Positions 63,201 to 64,000 of a stretch of 64,000 nucleotides of DNA are shown here, piece by piece. Position 1 is the first letter of the stretch. The number at the start of each line of letters is the position of its first letter. The stretch comes from Macrotis lagotis (lineage: Eukaryota; Chordata; Mammalia; Peramelemorphia; Peramelidae): assembly GCF_037893015.1 (NCBI RefSeq), contig NC_133663.1, positions 310,001-374,000 on the forward strand. Direction: 5' to 3'. The position numbers and the translations under genes were made by a program. The notes under the pieces are model-generated. The model was not told the origin of the DNA, searched no databases, and worked only from the letters and a program-made list of their open reading frames with translations.

Positions 63201-63843
63201 TCACTTAAGGAGGATTCCAATTCTACAGTGTTGACACTCTCAATACTAGTGAAACCCAGAGAAAAAGGAGAGTGCAGGTGAGGGTTAGGGGAAGAACAGA
63301 TCACAGGGAGAGGCAAAGGGAGAAGTTGGTTGGCAAAAGGCAACAAGGAGAGGGGCGGCTAGGTGGCACAGTGGATTGAGCCCTGGCCCTGGAGTCGGGA
63401 GTCCCCGAGTTCAAATCCAGCCTCAGACATTTAATAATGACCTAGCTGTGTGGCCTTGGGCAAACCACTTAACCCCACTGCCTTGCAAAAACTAAAAAAG
63501 GTAACAAGGAGGAACAGCATTTCATGGTTTGGTGAGAGGGTGGGACTGGTAGAAACTAAATGGGCTCAACAGGCTCCTGGGAGGATTCAGTGATGCTGGA
63601 TTCTATTATGTTCTCTATCAACAGGTTTTCTGAACCTACCCCTTCCTTTCCCTTCTCTCTACAATTGGGTCTTGAGGAGAGTCAAACTGAATCATCTTTC
63701 AGGAGGGCCAGGCCTACCGTATCACGTTGTCTGACGTCAGCAGTACCACATGGGGATCTAGTACTTCACTTGGGTACCAGGCAGCATGCTTCAGGCTCAG
63801 AGAGGGGGAGCTGCTGAAGAACCTCTCAGCAATAGGAGTCGTG
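51143..63843 (-). CDS. NUP88: NUP88 (nucleoporin 88), 15 coding exons, 5' end outside window
   Basis: Nup88 sits on the cytoplasmic face of the nuclear pore with Nup214/Nup62 and takes part in CRM1-dependent export. Fifteen exons read on the minus strand give 587 aa ending NDIRNHVNF-stop. They match human Nup88 from about residue 155 to its end (human about 741 aa). The N-terminal part seen here belongs to the beta-propeller-like domain, including [19 protein letters not shown]. From about exon 12 on the protein is charged coiled coil ([16 protein letters not shown]). Exons, high to low coordinate: 63718-63843, 60309-60395, 56854-57030, 53886-54072, 53360-53513, 52993-53091, 52808-52898, 52610-52711, 52328-52486, 52011-52136, 51866-51931, 51697-51777, 51490-51616, 51281-51399, 51143-51206. 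All borders are GT-AG and in frame. The first two exons by human numbering and the promoter lie beyond 64000. Confidence 0.97.
51281..51399 (-). CDS. NUP88: NUP88 exon 16
   Basis: Encodes [20 protein letters not shown] through IRTVLKE. GTSPQKP differs from human VLSLPKP but keeps length. The acceptor is CTGCCCAG and the donor GA|GTGAGT. Confidence 0.96.
51490..51616 (-). CDS. NUP88: NUP88 exon 15
   Basis: Encodes [20 protein letters not shown] through LGNAIKQ. The acceptor is CCCTGGAAG and the donor CAG|GTAAGG. Confidence 0.96.
51697..51777 (-). CDS. NUP88: NUP88 exon 14
   Basis: Encodes [20 protein letters not shown] through EDLMN. Near identity to human coiled coil. The acceptor is CTCTTCAG and the donor AG|GTGGGG. 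Confidence 0.96.
51866..51931 (-). CDS. NUP88: NUP88 exon 13
   Basis: 66 nt exon encoding [21 protein letters not shown]. It has a Gly for Asp change in CDQ relative to human. The acceptor is TTCTTACAG and the donor AG|GTGAGT. Confidence 0.95.
52011..52136 (-). CDS. NUP88: NUP88 exon 12
   Basis: Encodes [20 protein letters not shown] through KEEIQR, where the coiled-coil region begins. The acceptor CCCCCCAAG is an AAG rather than a CAG/TAG. The donor is AG|GTGAGG. Confidence 0.95.
52145..52275 (+). mobile_element. MIR remnant in NUP88 intron 11
   Basis: 'aacaagcatttattaagcacctactgagtgc' then 'ggaggctgtcatcagccccagtgaacacataaggaaatggg'. It fills much of this short intron. Confidence 0.55.
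52328..52486 (-). CDS. NUP88: NUP88 exon 11
   Basis: Encodes [19 protein letters not shown] through SAANPVFL plus two bases of Lys. The donor AA|GTATGG was chosen over a GTGTGG 16 bases further on because only it joins exon 12 as [12 protein letters not shown], matching human FLKASEKDIAPP. Confidence 0.95.
52610..52711 (-). CDS. NUP88: NUP88 exon 10
   Basis: Encodes [20 protein letters not shown] through YECLTRPL. It has TRPLL where human has IWPLL. The acceptor is TTCCCCCAG and the donor CT|GTAAGT. Confidence 0.96.
52808..52898 (-). CDS. NUP88: NUP88 exon 9
   Basis: Encodes [20 protein letters not shown] through CTKPLPC. The acceptor is TCTCCGTAG and the donor AG|GTGAGG. Confidence 0.97.
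52993..53091 (-). CDS. NUP88: NUP88 exon 8
   Basis: Encodes [20 protein letters not shown] through LHKFLGS. Cys/His positions match human. The acceptor is CATCCCAG and the donor G|GTGAGT. Confidence 0.97.
53360..53513 (-). CDS. NUP88: NUP88 exon 7
   Basis: Encodes [20 protein letters not shown] through FSCPIKLHR. The acidic loop [13 protein letters not shown] appears two residues longer than human SGEDDPFDSDF. The acceptor is TCTTGCAG and the donor G|GTGGGA. Confidence 0.97.
53886..54072 (-). CDS. NUP88: NUP88 exon 6
   Basis: Encodes [20 protein letters not shown] through [13 protein letters not shown]. The core is identical to human. The acidic tail of the exon varies. The acceptor is CCTCCTTAG and the donor CAT|GTGAGC. 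Confidence 0.97.
54845..55020 (+). mobile_element. MAR1-type SINE
   Basis: 'ggccctagagtcagaaggatctgaattcaa...gagttggagaaggaaatggcaaaccactccag' is the older marsupial SINE layout. Confidence 0.65.
55085..55510 (-). mobile_element. L1 3' part, antisense
   Basis: 'ggctattgctgggtcaaagagcctgcac...cctttggacatagttccaaattg...ccaactccaccaaca' is antisense L1 ORF2 C-terminal text. Confidence 0.7.
55827..55973 (+). mobile_element. tRNA-derived marsupial SINE
   Basis: Full SINE body (ggggcagttaggtggtgcag ... poly(A)). It is slightly diverged ('ctatgtgaccttgggcaagtcac') and has no convincing long target duplication. Confidence 0.9.
56854..57030 (-). CDS. NUP88: NUP88 exon 5
   Basis: Encodes [20 protein letters not shown] through LTYVSLMQ. 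The [14 protein letters not shown] stretch differs from human TLFGQNGKDEVVAY. The acceptor is CTTTGTAG and the donor AG|GTGAGT. Confidence 0.96.
57085..57520 (-). mobile_element. L2/CR1-clade LINE relic, antisense
   Basis: 'gtggggacagagtcaacagtgg...gggttttaaatg...cattagcttctggaaag...ttattgcagtagtctaaatgag' follows the antisense family. NUP88 intron 4. Confidence 0.5.
57666..57802 (+). mobile_element. tRNA-derived marsupial SINE, 19 bp TSD
   Basis: Flanked by exact AAAAAATCTCCAATGTGGG at 57647-57665 and 57803-57821. It looks young. Confidence 0.95.
57930..58105 (+). mobile_element. L2 3' end
   Basis: 'gaaagccctttccttccaattcc...actgtaggtgccttaaggaagatattttgcctctttttg' is an L2 tail. Confidence 0.6.
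58417..58573 (+). mobile_element. tRNA-derived marsupial SINE, 16 bp TSD
   Basis: Flanked by exact AAAAGTTGTCAGATTA at 58401-58416 and 58574-58589. The body is of an older subtype ('gcatctaggtggtgcag'). Confidence 0.95.
60309..60395 (-). CDS. NUP88: NUP88 exon 4
   Basis: Encodes [20 protein letters not shown] through LILNK, in the predicted propeller domain. The acceptor is ACTTCTAG and the donor GG|GTAAGT. Confidence 0.96.
60765..61140 (-). mobile_element. Probable L1 3' fragment, antisense
   Basis: 'aaatttatctttccctctcccataaacccttgtgaaaaaataaaaag' resembles the L1 3' UTR text near 30420. NUP88 intron 3. Confidence 0.4.
61240..62560 (-). mobile_element. L2/CR1-clade LINE, antisense, reverse-transcriptase remnants
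   Basis: The longest LINE of this clade here. The minus strand keeps [19 protein letters not shown] (the FDTVDHSLLL block), [15 protein letters not shown] (the YADD-type block) and [17 protein letters not shown]. Multiple frame breaks. NUP88 intron 3. Confidence 0.78.
62560..62735 (+). mobile_element. CR1/L3 LINE RT fragment, sense
   Basis: The plus strand reads [13 protein letters not shown] followed by [13 protein letters not shown], the INDL and ADD blocks of CR1/L3 reverse transcriptase. Opposite in direction to the adjoining element. Confidence 0.6.
63351..63502 (+). mobile_element. tRNA-derived marsupial SINE with TSD
   Basis: SINE body flanked by AACAAGGAG at 63342-63350 and 63503-63511, extendable with one mismatch. 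It lies about 200 bases from NUP88 exon 3. Confidence 0.9.
63718..63843 (-). CDS. NUP88: NUP88 exon 3 (first in window)
   Basis: Encodes [20 protein letters not shown] through LLTSDNVI plus split Arg. The acceptor is CTTGTAG and the donor CG|GTAGGC. The human counterpart is STTPVAERFFTSSTSLTLKHA. The number assumes human exon order. Confidence 0.96.
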
Positions 63844-64000
63844 CTACAAGACAGAATCGTCATTGACCCTCCTTTTTTATGCTGCTCTTAGGAAATCTGG
63901 AACTTCTAAATTCCACAGTTTGCCACTTTTTGTCTACATATTCCTTTTCTGAGGGAAACGATCAAGAACTTCCCCCACTAAGCAAAATAGCTCCTGTCCC

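Larger units (their letters stand above)
60396..63717 (-). other. NUP88 intron 3 (overview)
   Basis: Mostly LINE-derived. 62740-63340 and 63515-63717 show no gene or repeat that I recognise. Confidence 0.75.

Overview
The window is mammalian nuclear DNA, almost certainly marsupial. Two vertebrate genes with GT-AG introns can be read exon by exon. The interspersed repeats are tRNA-like SINEs (boxes resembling 'ggcagctaggtggcgcagtgg' and 'cttgggcaagccacttaa'), marsupial-style L1 3' ends, older MAR1/RTE-type SINEs and many L2/CR1 relics. Several SINEs have intact 12-19 bp target-site duplications. The SINE flavour fits Australian marsupials, perhaps a dasyurid, but the species is inferred from memory of repeat families and is not proven.

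Layout. 1-7.8 kb is intergenic: antisense L1 pieces, a head-to-head L1 inverted repeat (2.14-3.17 kb), an antisense L2/CR1 relic and a long CT microsatellite. 7.8-9.65 kb is a CpG island holding the RABEP1 promoter and first coding exon. RABEP1 (rabaptin-5) runs on the + strand from the ATG at 8851 to the stop at 50164 in 18 coding exons. The reconstructed protein is 863 aa (human about 862). Its first intron (8.9-30.7 kb) is repeat-rich. Its last eleven introns are compact.

NUP88 lies on the - strand, tail to tail with RABEP1. Its stop is at 51143, and 15 coding exons extend to 63843. About the first 155 codons and the promoter lie beyond the right edge of the window. The two poly(A) signals are only about 80 bp apart. 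The RABEP1-NUP88 order and orientation match human 17p13.2.

Function. RABEP1 is a coiled-coil endosomal Rab4/Rab5 effector and NUP88 is a cytoplasmic-face nucleoporin. They share a locus but no pathway is evident.

No prokaryotic system, CRISPR array, tRNA or rRNA gene was seen. The least explained items are a pair of exon-like open frames on the - strand inside RABEP1 intron 1 (13459-14010), a 76 bp purine-pyrimidine alternating (Z-DNA-prone) tract just after exon 1, and overlapping short upstream ORFs ahead of the RABEP1 start.
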